DNA of 52,889 nt from Lachnospiraceae bacterium (GTDB taxonomy: Bacteria; Bacillota; Clostridia; Lachnospirales; Lachnospiraceae): the NCBI GenBank assembly GCA_017411305.1, contig JAFQQI010000046.1, forward strand, positions 1 through 52,889, read 5' to 3'. The notes beneath the pieces were generated by a model, which saw nothing but the letters and a program-made list of their open reading frames with translations, made no database searches and was not told where the DNA came from. Positions 1-7,659 of the stretch are shown piece after piece. A program made the translations under genes and the position numbers. Within the stretch, counting starts at the first letter, position 1, and every line of letters begins with the position of its first letter.

Positions 1-73
1 AATTATATCGGATTATTGGCAGATGTACAATCCATCTGTCTGTTTGTCGTACAAAAAAACAGATAACAAAATT

Positions 74-123
74 AAAAAAACAAGATACAAGTAAGCTTTT
101 CTTAACTTGCATCCTGCTTTTTT
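74..123. terminator. Bidirectional intrinsic terminator
   Basis: Arms 80-95 and 101-117 pair (with some G-U pairs on the minus strand) around a short T-rich loop. A run of A lies at 74-80 and a run of T at 118-123, so a U tract follows the hairpin on either strand. It ends the reverse-strand gene at 145-1260 and could also end any transcript entering from the left. Bases 1-73 hold no gene that I can see. Confidence 0.75.
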
Positions 124-144
124 ATTAACTAAATGACATTGCCC

Positions 145-1260
145 TTATAGGGCTTTTTTTACGGATATGGCTTTTACAGGGCACATTTCCTGGCAACAAA
201 AGCAGGAAATGCAGCCTTTTTTCTTAAACACAGCTTTCCGATTCTTGATTTCAATAATATGTGCAGGACAGCTTTCGGCACATTTACCGCAACCCACACA
301 TTGATTGGACTCAACTTGGGGATAGGATTTTAAAACCTTGGCAGCAAATTTAGCAAAAAGTTTACCGAAAGCACCCGGCAGGAAATCAGAAAAATCCAGA
401 CTCAGGCTGTCAGGTACTTTAAAAGGAGTTATTTCTTTGGGAACCGGATCGCCGATGAGTTCTATCTCATCAGGTCTTGCAAGACCAAGTGCAACAGCCT
501 GAGAGATCATTTCAATTTTCATGGGATCAAGGCCCATAAGCTTTGAGGCAAAATAGTCCTGTGTATAAAAATCTTTGGCAGCAAGAACCATATGTAAGGG
601 ATAAACAGTGCCACCGGTGGGACCATTTCCTTCCATGGCATCAATAGCATCAATTACGGTAACCTGAGGACTGACTGTTTGCGCAAGCTCCACCAGCATT
701 CGGGAGAAGTCCTTAAGTTCCGGCCATAGATAATGAAGCTGGGGCTTCTCCAAGCCGGGAATGACACCGAATAAATTTTTGATGCCGCCGGAATAACCGG
801 TCATGGCATGAGTCTTGAGCTTGCAAATATTAATAATATAGTCTGCTTCTAAAATAGGTGTAATAATATGAAAACTGTGGTTGGCAAAGCCTTCGGGACA
901 ATTGATGTTGCCTGCACTAAAATCCATGTTCAGCTTAATCTGTGGTTCTAATTGCTTCATACCGCAGACCTTATAAATATTATTCATATATTCTGCAGTG
1001 TAAAGACCGCCGGAGCTTTCAGCCAGAGTAATATCCGTAATACCGTGTTCGTTTAGCCACTGTGCCACTGCCTTAATTACCATAGGGTGTGTTGTGGCAG
1101 AAACATCGGGACTTTTGGCAAGAATCAGATTGGGTTTAATAGCCACTTTCATGCCGGGGTGAATATCCTTTGCAATCTCAAGTGTCTCAAAAGCCCGACA
1201 GATAGCAGGATAGATTAACTCTTCCTTGTATTCTTTTACAATATGTAATGTTTGAATCAT
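145..1260 (-). CDS. DUF362 domain protein with C-terminal 2x[4Fe-4S] ferredoxin domain
   Basis: 371 aa. The N-terminal ~300 residues match the DUF362 pattern (a KPNL block near residue 43, KLKTHAMTGYSGGIKNLFG near the middle, then DAIDAMEGNGPTGG). The last ~60 residues carry two cysteine clusters, CVGCGKCAESCP and CISCFCCQEMCP, typical of a bacterial-type ferredoxin with two [4Fe-4S] clusters. No signal peptide or membrane segment is seen, so it is probably cytoplasmic. DUF362 proteins are redox proteins of unknown substrate, common in anaerobes; the iron-sulfur assignment is strong, the reaction is not known. The start has a GAGGAAA ribosome site at the usual distance. It is transcribed away from the LytTR gene and shares the 333-bp intergenic region with it. 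Confidence 0.85.
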   Translation of the reverse strand: MIQTLHIVKEYKEELIYPAICRAFETLEIAKDIHPGMKVAIKPNLILAKSPDVSATTHPMVIKAVAQWLNEHGITDITLAESSGGLYTAEYMNNIYKVCGMKQLEPQIKLNMDFSAGNINCPEGFANHSFHIITPILEADYIINICKLKTHAMTGYSGGIKNLFGVIPGLEKPQLHYLWPELKDFSRMLVELAQTVSPQVTVIDAIDAMEGNGPTGGTVYPLHMVLAAKDFYTQDYFASKLMGLDPMKIEMISQAVALGLARPDEIELIGDPVPKEITPFKVPDSLSLDFSDFLPGAFGKLFAKFAAKVLKSYPQVESNQCVGCGKCAESCPAHIIEIKNRKAVFKKKGCISCFCCQEMCPVKAISVKKAL

Positions 1261-1394
1261 ATGATTTCCTCACAAAGATAGTTGCTTTTCGAATAATATG
1301 GAACTTTATTGTACCATGAGAACCATAAATAGAAAAGTATGGAGTACAGAGATTATGGGTTTTGTCAATACCGTTAGCGCTCATTTTTTTTGTG

Positions 1395-1427
1395 AAATCT
1401 GCGGATTTTACCAAAAATCTGCGGATT
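1395..1427. promoter_or_regulatory. Direct repeat pair (20-bp period) upstream of LytTR gene promoter
   Basis: The 13-mer AAATCTGCGGATT occurs at 1395-1407 and exactly again at 1415-1427, a period of 20 bp. It ends 12 bp before a candidate -35 element. Each copy also has short inverted ends (AATC/GATT). Two same-face direct repeats just upstream of -35 are what a dimeric activator such as a LytTR regulator would use. The binding protein is inferred. The rest of 1261-1592 holds the promoter below and otherwise AT-rich sequence without a convincing gene. Confidence 0.5.
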
Positions 1428-1439
1428 GTGCAGGGAATA

Positions 1440-1467
1440 TTGTAAAATATAGTTTATTTAGTATAAT
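1440..1467 (+). promoter_or_regulatory. Sigma-A-type promoter for LytTR regulator
   Basis: TTGTAA (1440-1445), a 16-bp spacer and TATAAT (1462-1467). Transcription would start near 1474, about 120 nt before the start codon at 1593. Confidence 0.5.
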
Positions 1468-1592
1468 ATATCAGAAATAAAAATCAGATAAGTTTTACAT
1501 AAGGTCTTTTGCAAAAGGAATAATAGTGATAAAATATCTTAACTTTGTTTGTGTTTGCATTAGACGATGTAGCAAATATGGGAGATGTATTT

Positions 1593-2306
1593 ATGAAAAT
1601 TTATATTTGTGATGATTCCCAAAGCGATTTATTGCGTTTACAGCATTATTTGAAAAAATACGCCCAGGAAGAAAATTTAGAAATTGAAATTGAAGAGTTT
1701 CTGACAGCAAGAGATATGTTTTTGGCACATAACGCTGCTAAAGAGAAACCGGTACTTTTGTTCCTTGATATCTATATGAATCAGATAGACGGTATTGAGG
1801 CAGCAAAGAAGCTTCGGGAAGCAGGAATTAAGACAAGCATTCTTTTTACCACTTCCTCCATGGAACATGCTATGGAGGCTTTTCAGGTACATGCAGACGG
1901 ATATTTGCATAAGCCTTTTGACTATGAAGCTTTTAAGCATGCCATGAGCAAGGTAAGCGGTCAGTTGCAGACAGATTATAAGACAATAGAGGTCAGAATT
2001 GAGAGGATGAGCCGGAAGTTCCGCGTTCGTGATATCTGTTTTGCAGAATCGGACAATCATGGTGTACAGATTTACTGTATGGACAATGTTTACCGTGCCA
2101 ATATTACTATGGAGGGGCTGAAGGAGCAATTGACAGAAGAAACTTCTTTTGTCACGTGCGGACGAAGCTACATCATTAATTTGGCATATGTAGATTCCAT
2201 TGACAGTGAAGTAATTAATATGAAAAATAATGAGATGATTCCCATACCGGTACGAATCAGGAAACAGATTAGGGAACAGTATCAACAATATTTACAGGAG
2301 AACTAG
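1593..2306 (+). CDS. LytTR-family response regulator
   Basis: 237 aa from the ATG at 1593, preceded by GGGAG. An upstream in-frame start at 1545 has no comparable ribosome site. Residues 1-120 form a receiver domain: acidic pair DD near residue 6, phospho-acceptor Asp59 in LLFLDIYMNQIDG, and the conserved Lys in HKPFD. Residues ~130-235 form a LytTR DNA-binding domain (CFAESDNHGVQIYC, SFVTCGRSYIINLAYVDSI, the last being the hallmark LytTR helix/strand). Such AgrA/ComE/LytR-type regulators bind paired direct repeats about two helical turns apart and usually control cell-surface or peptide-signalling genes. No histidine kinase is adjacent; an Hpt protein follows 10 bp downstream. Candidate targets are its own promoter and that at 2837. 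Confidence 0.88.
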   Translation: MKIYICDDSQSDLLRLQHYLKKYAQEENLEIEIEEFLTARDMFLAHNAAKEKPVLLFLDIYMNQIDGIEAAKKLREAGIKTSILFTTSSMEHAMEAFQVHADGYLHKPFDYEAFKHAMSKVSGQLQTDYKTIEVRIERMSRKFRVRDICFAESDNHGVQIYCMDNVYRANITMEGLKEQLTEETSFVTCGRSYIINLAYVDSIDSEVINMKNNEMIPIPVRIRKQIREQYQQYLQEN

Positions 2307-2316
2307 GAGAAGCATC

Positions 2317-2685
2317 ATGTCAGAAAATGAAAAACTGGAATATTTAAATGAACGGGGAATTAATACCAAAGCGGGCATGAGATATGCGGATAATTCCCTG
2401 GAGTTTTATGAACAGCTGATAGAAATTTTTTTGCAGGAATATGAAGGAAAGCGTCAAAAGGCAGAGGAAGAGTACCAAAATCCTACAGAAAAATATACAG
2501 TATTGGTTCATGGTCTTAAAAACAGTGCCCGCTATTTAGGTGCGGATGAGCTTGCAGATATGGCATTTGCTCATGAAAAAGCATCCAAGACAGGGGATGT
2601 GGCATACATAACAGATAATTTTGATGCCATGTTACAGATGTGGGAAAAGGTAGTGTCCGTGTTTAGCGGTATCATGGAAGCATAA
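2317..2685 (+). CDS. Stand-alone Hpt (histidine phosphotransfer) protein
   Basis: 122 aa, an all-helical single domain. The segment VHGLKNSARYLGADELADMA carries the phospho-accepting His at residue 65 in the classic H-x-L-K-x-S/G-A setting. It starts 10 bp after the LytTR gene with an AGGAGAAG ribosome site, so the two are probably co-transcribed. Hpt proteins relay phosphate between a hybrid kinase receiver and a terminal regulator. Its natural partners may be the LytTR regulator upstream and a hybrid kinase elsewhere; the hybrid kinase at 9837-12353 has its own Hpt, so that link is uncertain. Confidence 0.8.
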   Translation: MSENEKLEYLNERGINTKAGMRYADNSLEFYEQLIEIFLQEYEGKRQKAEEEYQNPTEKYTVLVHGLKNSARYLGADELADMAFAHEKASKTGDVAYITDNFDAMLQMWEKVVSVFSGIMEA

Positions 2686-2713
2686 AATGCAAATCCGAAT
2701 TATGATGTATGAG

Positions 2714-2743
2714 AGCGTTGATATTTTATCAGCGCTTTTTTTA
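2714..2743 (+). terminator. Intrinsic terminator after lytTR-hpt
   Basis: AGCGTTGATA (2714-2723), loop TTT, TATCAGCGCT (2727-2736), then a run of T to 2742. A strong hairpin with one G-U pair, separating the regulator pair from the surface-protein gene. Confidence 0.85.
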
Positions 2744-2798
2744 TTACAAGAAGAAACGAAAAAAAGATAAGTAATAAACAATATATAAAAATACAACA

Positions 2799-2830
2799 AC
2801 AATTAGGAAGCAAAATCGACAATTAGGAAG
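2799..2830. promoter_or_regulatory. Probable LytTR-regulator binding site (direct repeats)
   Basis: ACAATTAGGAAG is present at 2799-2810 and again, identical, at 2819-2830 (20-bp period). The core ACAATTAGG closely resembles the ComE-type LytTR half-site (aCAnTTcaG) and ends 6 bp before a -35 hexamer, the position expected of a LytTR activator. That the regulator encoded at 1593-2306 binds here is inference from motif and proximity. Confidence 0.6.
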
Positions 2831-2836
2831 AATTAC

Positions 2837-2865
2837 TTGCGAAAAAAATGCAAAAGGAATATGTT
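2837..2865 (+). promoter_or_regulatory. Promoter of the coiled-coil surface protein
   Basis: TTGCGA (2837-2842), 17-bp spacer, TATGTT (2860-2865). The imperfect hexamers suit an activated promoter. The TTG of this -35 is the first codon of the longest possible reading frame, which argues against that start and for the ATG at 2921. Confidence 0.5.
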
Positions 2866-2920
2866 GTACTCAGAAAAAGAAAAGCAACAAGATTTAGTTT
2901 GTGAAGATAGGAGAATTATC

Positions 2921-5900
2921 ATGAAAAAGAACTTTGGAAGCAAAATGGTGAAGAAAGCAATTACCTGGGCAATGGTTATTACAATGTCATTGTCAGCATC
3001 CATGAGCAGCTTGGCAACAGCAACAGTATATGCAGAAGAAAGACCGGAAGCGGTAACGGAAGTACCTGATATGATAGAGGAAGAGGTAAGGGAAGCTGCA
3101 GAAGCAGCAGATGCGGCAGCTGATGCGGCACAAGCGGCAGCAGATACTGCAACAGAAGCGGTGGAAGCTATTGAAAATATAGATATTGTACCTGCACAGA
3201 ATGATATGGCAGCTGCACAAACCGCTATGACAGATGCAACCACAAAAGCAACGAATGCAGCAACTGATGCAGGGGTAGCAAAAGATACAGCAACCGTTCA
3301 GGCAACAGAAGCAGAAGAAGATTTGACAGAAGCAAAGACAATTGTAGCAGAATCCGAGACAAAGGTAGCGGAAGAACAGGCTAAGGTGGATGCGGCAGCG
3401 CAGGCAGTGACTGATTTAGCAGAAGGAAAAACAGAAGAAGTAAAGACAGCAGTTGGTGAAAAGAAAGAGGAAGCCCAGGAAGCAGCTGATGAAGCAAAGG
3501 CAGCTTTGGAAGAAGCCCTGAAAGCAGATAATGCAGCAGATGCCCAGCCGGCTGTAGATGCAGCAAACGCAGCTGCAAAAAAGGCGGAGCAGGCAGTGGC
3601 AGATGCAGAAGCAATTGTAGATGCAGCACAGGCAGAATTAGCTGCAAAAAAGGCAGAGTATACAGTAGCAGTCGAAGCAGCCCGGGAAGTAGAAGCAGAT
3701 TATGAAGCAAAGCTTGCTGCAAAACAGGCAGAAATCGCAGCGCTGGAAGCTCTTTTGGCAGATGCAGAAAATAAATATGCAGGTGCAGTAGAGGCAGCAG
3801 GAGCAGCAACACAGGCAGCAGCAGAAGCACAGGCATTGGCAACAGAAGCAAATAGCAAAATTCAGACAGAAAATCAGACAGCAGCGCAGGCAGCATCAAG
3901 TGCAGCCACAGCAAATGCCACAGCAAGCACACAGGCCGGCATTGCAGAGGATAAGGCAGAAGAAGTAGCAAATATGCATGTTACTCCTGCTCAGGAAGAA
4001 GTAGATGCAGCACAGGCAGTGGCAGATGAAAAGACAGAGAAGTACAATGCAGCAGTGGAGCAGGAAGCGGCAGATAAAGAGGCTGCAGATGTAGTGTATG
4101 AAGAACAAATAACAGCAGCACAAGTTGTAAAAACCGAAGCAGAAAAAGCAGCAGCAGATACAAGAGATGCCGACATAGAAGCAATCAACAATGATACAAA
4201 ATATCAGATAAATATTGAGAATGCGGAAAAAGAGTATCATGCAATCAAGAAACATGATATCTGGTGTTTCCTTGGCTTCTGCGATAAATGTGATGCCGAA
4301 GATAGACTTAATGCAGCGAGAGAAGCAAAACAAAATGATATTAATAAAGTAAACGAAAACTACAATACTGCAATGGCAAGCGCAAGTACTGCATACAGTA
4401 CAGCAGTAGCAAATGCAGAAACGGCAAAACAGAATGCATATGCAACAGCTGAGAGCAACACCCTGACAGCTCAGAATGAAATGAACGCAGCACTGACAGT
4501 TGTGGCTGATAAGATGATTCCGTTAAATGCAGAAACCGAAATCCGTGATACGATTCTTTCAGCAATGACAGATGATGTGGATGCTAACCAGAAAGTAATT
4601 GATGGAGTAAGTGAAGAACTTGGCGAAGAAGGTGCACAGTACCTTGAATTTATGAATGACTTAAATGCTTACATCTGGGCCACAGAAGAAAGAAACGGTA
4701 GCTGGATGTGGGAAGGTTCCTGGTGGGACGGAGAAGACTTAAAGGTTGAAATCGAAACGAAATACGGCGATGGCTTTTTGGAAGATATATGGAATGTTAT
4801 TGCCATTGATAAAGTAAAAAATGAGTTAACAGACAGTAAGGCAACTGCAGAGGAACTTGTAAAAGAACTGCAGGAAAAGGAAGTAACATTACAGTCCAAA
4901 CAATCTGCAGTTGAGGCGGCAAAGGCAGCAACAGAAGCAGCAACAGCAGCACAGACTGCAGCAACAGAAGCAGCGAAAGTGGCAACAGCAGCAACAGCAG
5001 CACAGACTGCGAAGAATGCAGCTGACGCAGCTAAGGCCGATGTGGAAGCAAAAAAAGCAGAAGTAGAAGCATTAAAAGCACAGTTAGAAGCTGCACGCGG
5101 CAATTACAATAAAGTCCAGGAAGCAGCAAAAGCACTTGAAACAGCAAAGTTAGAGTTAAAGGATGCAGAAGCTAAAGTAGAGGCTGCTCAGGTTATGTGT
5201 AAAGAGACACAGGACAGCTTAAAAGAAGCAAAAGCAGCGCAGGCAGCAGCAGAGAATTATGCAAACTGGGCAAATGCATTGGTAGAAGAACATTATACAA
5301 GAGCTTATGCACAGGCAGTAAAAGATGAAAACGGAAACAAGACTCCTTCTACAGAAAATCTTCTTGATTACGATGTAAAGAATGAAAGTGTAGTATCCAG
5401 ACCTACCACCGATTTTGTTTCCGTAACAGGTACAGATTCCGTAAAGGTTCCTTATGCAATCTACAGAGATTACGTTGAAGCGATGTATGAAAAATACGAT
5501 GCTACCAAAACAAACAACGGAAAAGGAACATCAACAGGTTCTAATATGGATGTTCTCTATTGGGAAGTTGTAGATGGTAAATTAACAGGGGTATATTATG
5601 AAACTCTTGATGAACTTGAAGACGGAACCTACTTTGTAGGATATACCTTTAAGAAAGAAAGTGACGGATACCACATTGACGGAGTTATGTATGAATATAC
5701 AGCACCGGTAGAAGAACCTACACCTGAACCTTCAGCAGAGCCTGCACCGTCAGATGACGATGATGAACCTGTTATTGTTACCATTGAGGAAGAAGAGGTT
5801 CCCATGGCAGCAGCTCCCATTCAGGAGGCACCTGCAGCAGCACAGGCACCTGTAGCAGATATGCCTGCAGTACTCGGTGCAGTAAGAGAAGCAGATGCAG

Positions 5901-6070
5901 CAGTACTTGGCGTAACAAGAGCTACCGATTATGCAGTTCTCGGTAAGAGAAGAAGACCCGAAACAGGTGACAGTATGGCAATCGTGCTTTGGGCAATGTC
6001 AGCACTTGGAGGGGCAGGAACGGCAGGAGTATCCGGGGTAAAGCTCTTAAAGGGCAGAAAAAAGAAATAA
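2921..6070 (+). CDS. Ala-rich coiled-coil surface protein with sortase signal
   Basis: 1049 aa from ATG 2921 (ATAGGAG ribosome site). Residues 1-45 form a signal peptide (basic start, hydrophobic stretch, cleavage near VYAEE). Most of the rest is long Ala/Glu/Lys/Gln-rich heptad sequence, i.e. extended coiled coil, in two blocks (about residues 50-415 and 640-780). They are broken by a Cys/Trp island around residues 440-460 (WCFLGFCDKCD) and a Trp-rich segment (WMWEGSWWDGEDL). A small compact region around 820-930 precedes a Pro/Glu-rich linker and three spaced AVLG motifs. The C-terminus has RPETG at 1012-1016, a hydrophobic segment and KGRKKK, a cell-wall sorting signal of the [L/R]PxTG type. 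It is likely an adhesin or stalk protein. Ligand unknown. The promoter and candidate LytTR site lie just upstream; no sortase gene is in the window. Confidence 0.85.
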   Translation: MKKNFGSKMVKKAITWAMVITMSLSASMSSLATATVYAEERPEAVTEVPDMIEEEVREAAEAADAAADAAQAAADTATEAVEAIENIDIVPAQNDMAAAQTAMTDATTKATNAATDAGVAKDTATVQATEAEEDLTEAKTIVAESETKVAEEQAKVDAAAQAVTDLAEGKTEEVKTAVGEKKEEAQEAADEAKAALEEALKADNAADAQPAVDAANAAAKKAEQAVADAEAIVDAAQAELAAKKAEYTVAVEAAREVEADYEAKLAAKQAEIAALEALLADAENKYAGAVEAAGAATQAAAEAQALATEANSKIQTENQTAAQAASSAATANATASTQAGIAEDKAEEVANMHVTPAQEEVDAAQAVADEKTEKYNAAVEQEAADKEAADVVYEEQITAAQVVKTEAEKAAADTRDADIEAINNDTKYQINIENAEKEYHAIKKHDIWCFLGFCDKCDAEDRLNAAREAKQNDINKVNENYNTAMASASTAYSTAVANAETAKQNAYATAESNTLTAQNEMNAALTVVADKMIPLNAETEIRDTILSAMTDDVDANQKVIDGVSEELGEEGAQYLEFMNDLNAYIWATEERNGSWMWEGSWWDGEDLKVEIETKYGDGFLEDIWNVIAIDKVKNELTDSKATAEELVKELQEKEVTLQSKQSAVEAAKAATEAATAAQTAATEAAKVATAATAAQTAKNAADAAKADVEAKKAEVEALKAQLEAARGNYNKVQEAAKALETAKLELKDAEAKVEAAQVMCKETQDSLKEAKAAQAAAENYANWANALVEEHYTRAYAQAVKDENGNKTPSTENLLDYDVKNESVVSRPTTDFVSVTGTDSVKVPYAIYRDYVEAMYEKYDATKTNNGKGTSTGSNMDVLYWEVVDGKLTGVYYETLDELEDGTYFVGYTFKKESDGYHIDGVMYEYTAPVEEPTPEPSAEPAPSDDDDEPVIVTIEEEEVPMAAAPIQEAPAAAQAPVADMPAVLGAVREADAAVLGVTRATDYAVLGKRRRPETGDSMAIVLWAMSALGGAGTAGVSGVKLLKGRKKK

Positions 6071-6105
6071 TAACGAATCAGTCTCCAAACTAATCTTAAT
6101 CCATA

Positions 6106-6139
6106 GAATCGTTCCCTACATTTATGTAGGGAGCGATTC
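6106..6139. repeat. Near-perfect 16-bp inverted repeat
   Basis: Arms 6106-6121 and 6124-6139 pair throughout with one G-U pair (GAATCGTTCCCTACAT and its partner). The loop would be very tight and no T run follows, so it is either a Rho-type/3'-end stabilising hairpin or a protein site rather than a standard intrinsic terminator. Confidence 0.6.
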
Positions 6140-6202
6140 GCCATATATGACATCTAAAAAATCCGGAATTACAGATAAATCGTAGAGCTGATAATACAGA
6201 TG

Positions 6203-6211
6203 TGATATAAT
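6203..6211 (+). promoter_or_regulatory. Extended -10 promoter of the signalling operon
   Basis: TGATATAAT gives a perfect TATAAT (6206-6211) with the TGn extension. No good -35 is seen at the usual spacing, consistent with an extended -10 promoter or an activator. Transcription would begin near 6218, about 60 nt before the receiver-GGDEF gene. Confidence 0.45.
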
Positions 6212-6276
6212 AAGTGAAAAGCAATGTTTATGATATATTAATCCATTCACATTTTAATTGATAACGGAGAAAAACA

Positions 6277-7650
6277 ATGAAACATATTTTAGTAGTAGAC
6301 GATGATATGATGAATCTGGTACTTGTAAAGCATGCACTGTCAGGCATTTACAAACTTACCTGTGTGACATCCGGGCAAGAAGCCATAGCAGCTCTGGAAG
6401 AAAAAATTCCGGACTTGGTTCTTCTGGATATAGAAATGCCTGAGATGAACGGCCGCGAGGTCGCAGCAATTATGAAGGGCAATCCTAAGTGGAAAGACGT
6501 TTCGATTGTGTATCTGACTGCTAATGCGGACCCGGATACGGAAGCGGACTGTTTCAAGACAGGAGCAGATGATTTTATAATTAAGCCTTTTGTACCTGTG
6601 GTGGTGCAGAGACGTATCAGCCGTCTGCTGGAACTGAAGGATTTAAGACAGCGTTTGGAACTTCAGCTGGAACAGAAAGAAAAGCAGATTAAAGATGTAA
6701 CCAGAATCTCTGTTACCGATGCTCTTACAGGCTTGTTTAACAGAAGCTATATGGAAAAGAAAATAGCAGAGCTTCTTGCCGAGGGAAGCAACGGAATGCT
6801 GTTTATCATGGATATGGACAATTTTAAGCAAGTAAATGATACCTTTGGACATATCGCAGGAGATAAAGCATTACAGATATTTGCAGATGCAATCAAAAAG
6901 AATACAAGAAGAATGGATGTCATCGGCAGAATTGGCGGCGATGAGTTTGTTGTATTTTTTGCAGATATGACGGATAAAGAGATTGCAGCAGAAAAGGCAC
7001 GGGCGATTACCAATTCCTTTTTGGAAAAATTCAGAGCAGCCCATTGTATGGATAATGTATCTGTTTCCATCGGAATTGCAAGTGCACCGGAGGACGGAAC
7101 TGATTTTACCACATTATATAAACGGGCGGATAAAGCCCTTTACCATATTAAGAATAACGGAAAAAGTTCTTTCCATTTCTTCGACGAGAAAAAAGAGCTT
7201 ATTTCTCCGGTAGATAATACAGATGTTGATATTAATAATGTGCGTGACCTTATCGAAGGCAAAATGGATACCAGTAAAGGTGCCTTTCAGGTGGCTTATG
7301 ATGAGTTCCAAAAGATATATGACTTTGTATCACGCTGTGTTACAAGAAAACAGCAGAAGGTACAAACCGTGCTGTTAACTCTTCATGTTATGGATAAGCA
7401 GGATGTTTCAACAGAAGAAGTAGAGCATGCTATGGTGATGCTTCAGGAAGCAGTTAAGGATTCCTTAAGAGCCGTAGATGTAGGAACCGGATATAGCAGT
7501 CGGCAGTATATGCTGATTCTGATGGACGCAGATATGGAAAACGGTACCATGGTTGTGGAAAGAGTGGTTTCTAAATTTTATGATTTATACGGACGCAATG
7601 GAATTGAGCTTACCTATGACATTCAAACCATGCATCCGGAATTGAAATAG
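6277..7650 (+). CDS. Response regulator with GGDEF (diguanylate cyclase) domain
   Basis: 457 aa, cytoplasmic. Residues 1-120: receiver domain with DDD at 9-11, phospho-acceptor Asp51 (LLDIEMPEMNG) and Lys in IIKPF. Residues ~150-305: GGDEF domain with intact GGDEF at 220-224 and an RxxD inhibitory site five residues before it, so c-di-GMP synthesis with product feedback is expected. Residues ~325-455: a further region in which RAVDVGTGYSSRQYMLILMD lines up with the RMDVIGRIGGDEFVVFFAD block of the first domain, so it looks like a second, catalytically degenerate GGDEF domain (my reading). It is the first gene of an operon with the two binding proteins (9-bp gap) and the hybrid kinase, which is its likely phosphodonor. 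Confidence 0.88.
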   Translation: MKHILVVDDDMMNLVLVKHALSGIYKLTCVTSGQEAIAALEEKIPDLVLLDIEMPEMNGREVAAIMKGNPKWKDVSIVYLTANADPDTEADCFKTGADDFIIKPFVPVVVQRRISRLLELKDLRQRLELQLEQKEKQIKDVTRISVTDALTGLFNRSYMEKKIAELLAEGSNGMLFIMDMDNFKQVNDTFGHIAGDKALQIFADAIKKNTRRMDVIGRIGGDEFVVFFADMTDKEIAAEKARAITNSFLEKFRAAHCMDNVSVSIGIASAPEDGTDFTTLYKRADKALYHIKNNGKSSFHFFDEKKELISPVDNTDVDINNVRDLIEGKMDTSKGAFQVAYDEFQKIYDFVSRCVTRKQQKVQTVLLTLHVMDKQDVSTEEVEHAMVMLQEAVKDSLRAVDVGTGYSSRQYMLILMDADMENGTMVVERVVSKFYDLYGRNGIELTYDIQTMHPELK

Positions 7651-7659
7651 GAGAAAGGC

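Noticed and set aside
1298-1480. 60-codon forward frame and 75-codon reverse frame in the 1261-1592 gap
   Set aside because: No ribosome site, composition unlike neighbours, and the region contains the direct repeats and promoter instead.
2837-2920. Upstream TTG start of the surface protein
   Set aside because: The TTG is part of the -35 hexamer and the extension would put 28 charged residues before the signal peptide.
3381-5103. Several Leu-, Ala- and Cys-rich reverse frames within the coiled-coil gene
   Set aside because: Antisense of repetitive GCA/GAA codons; no start signals or domains.
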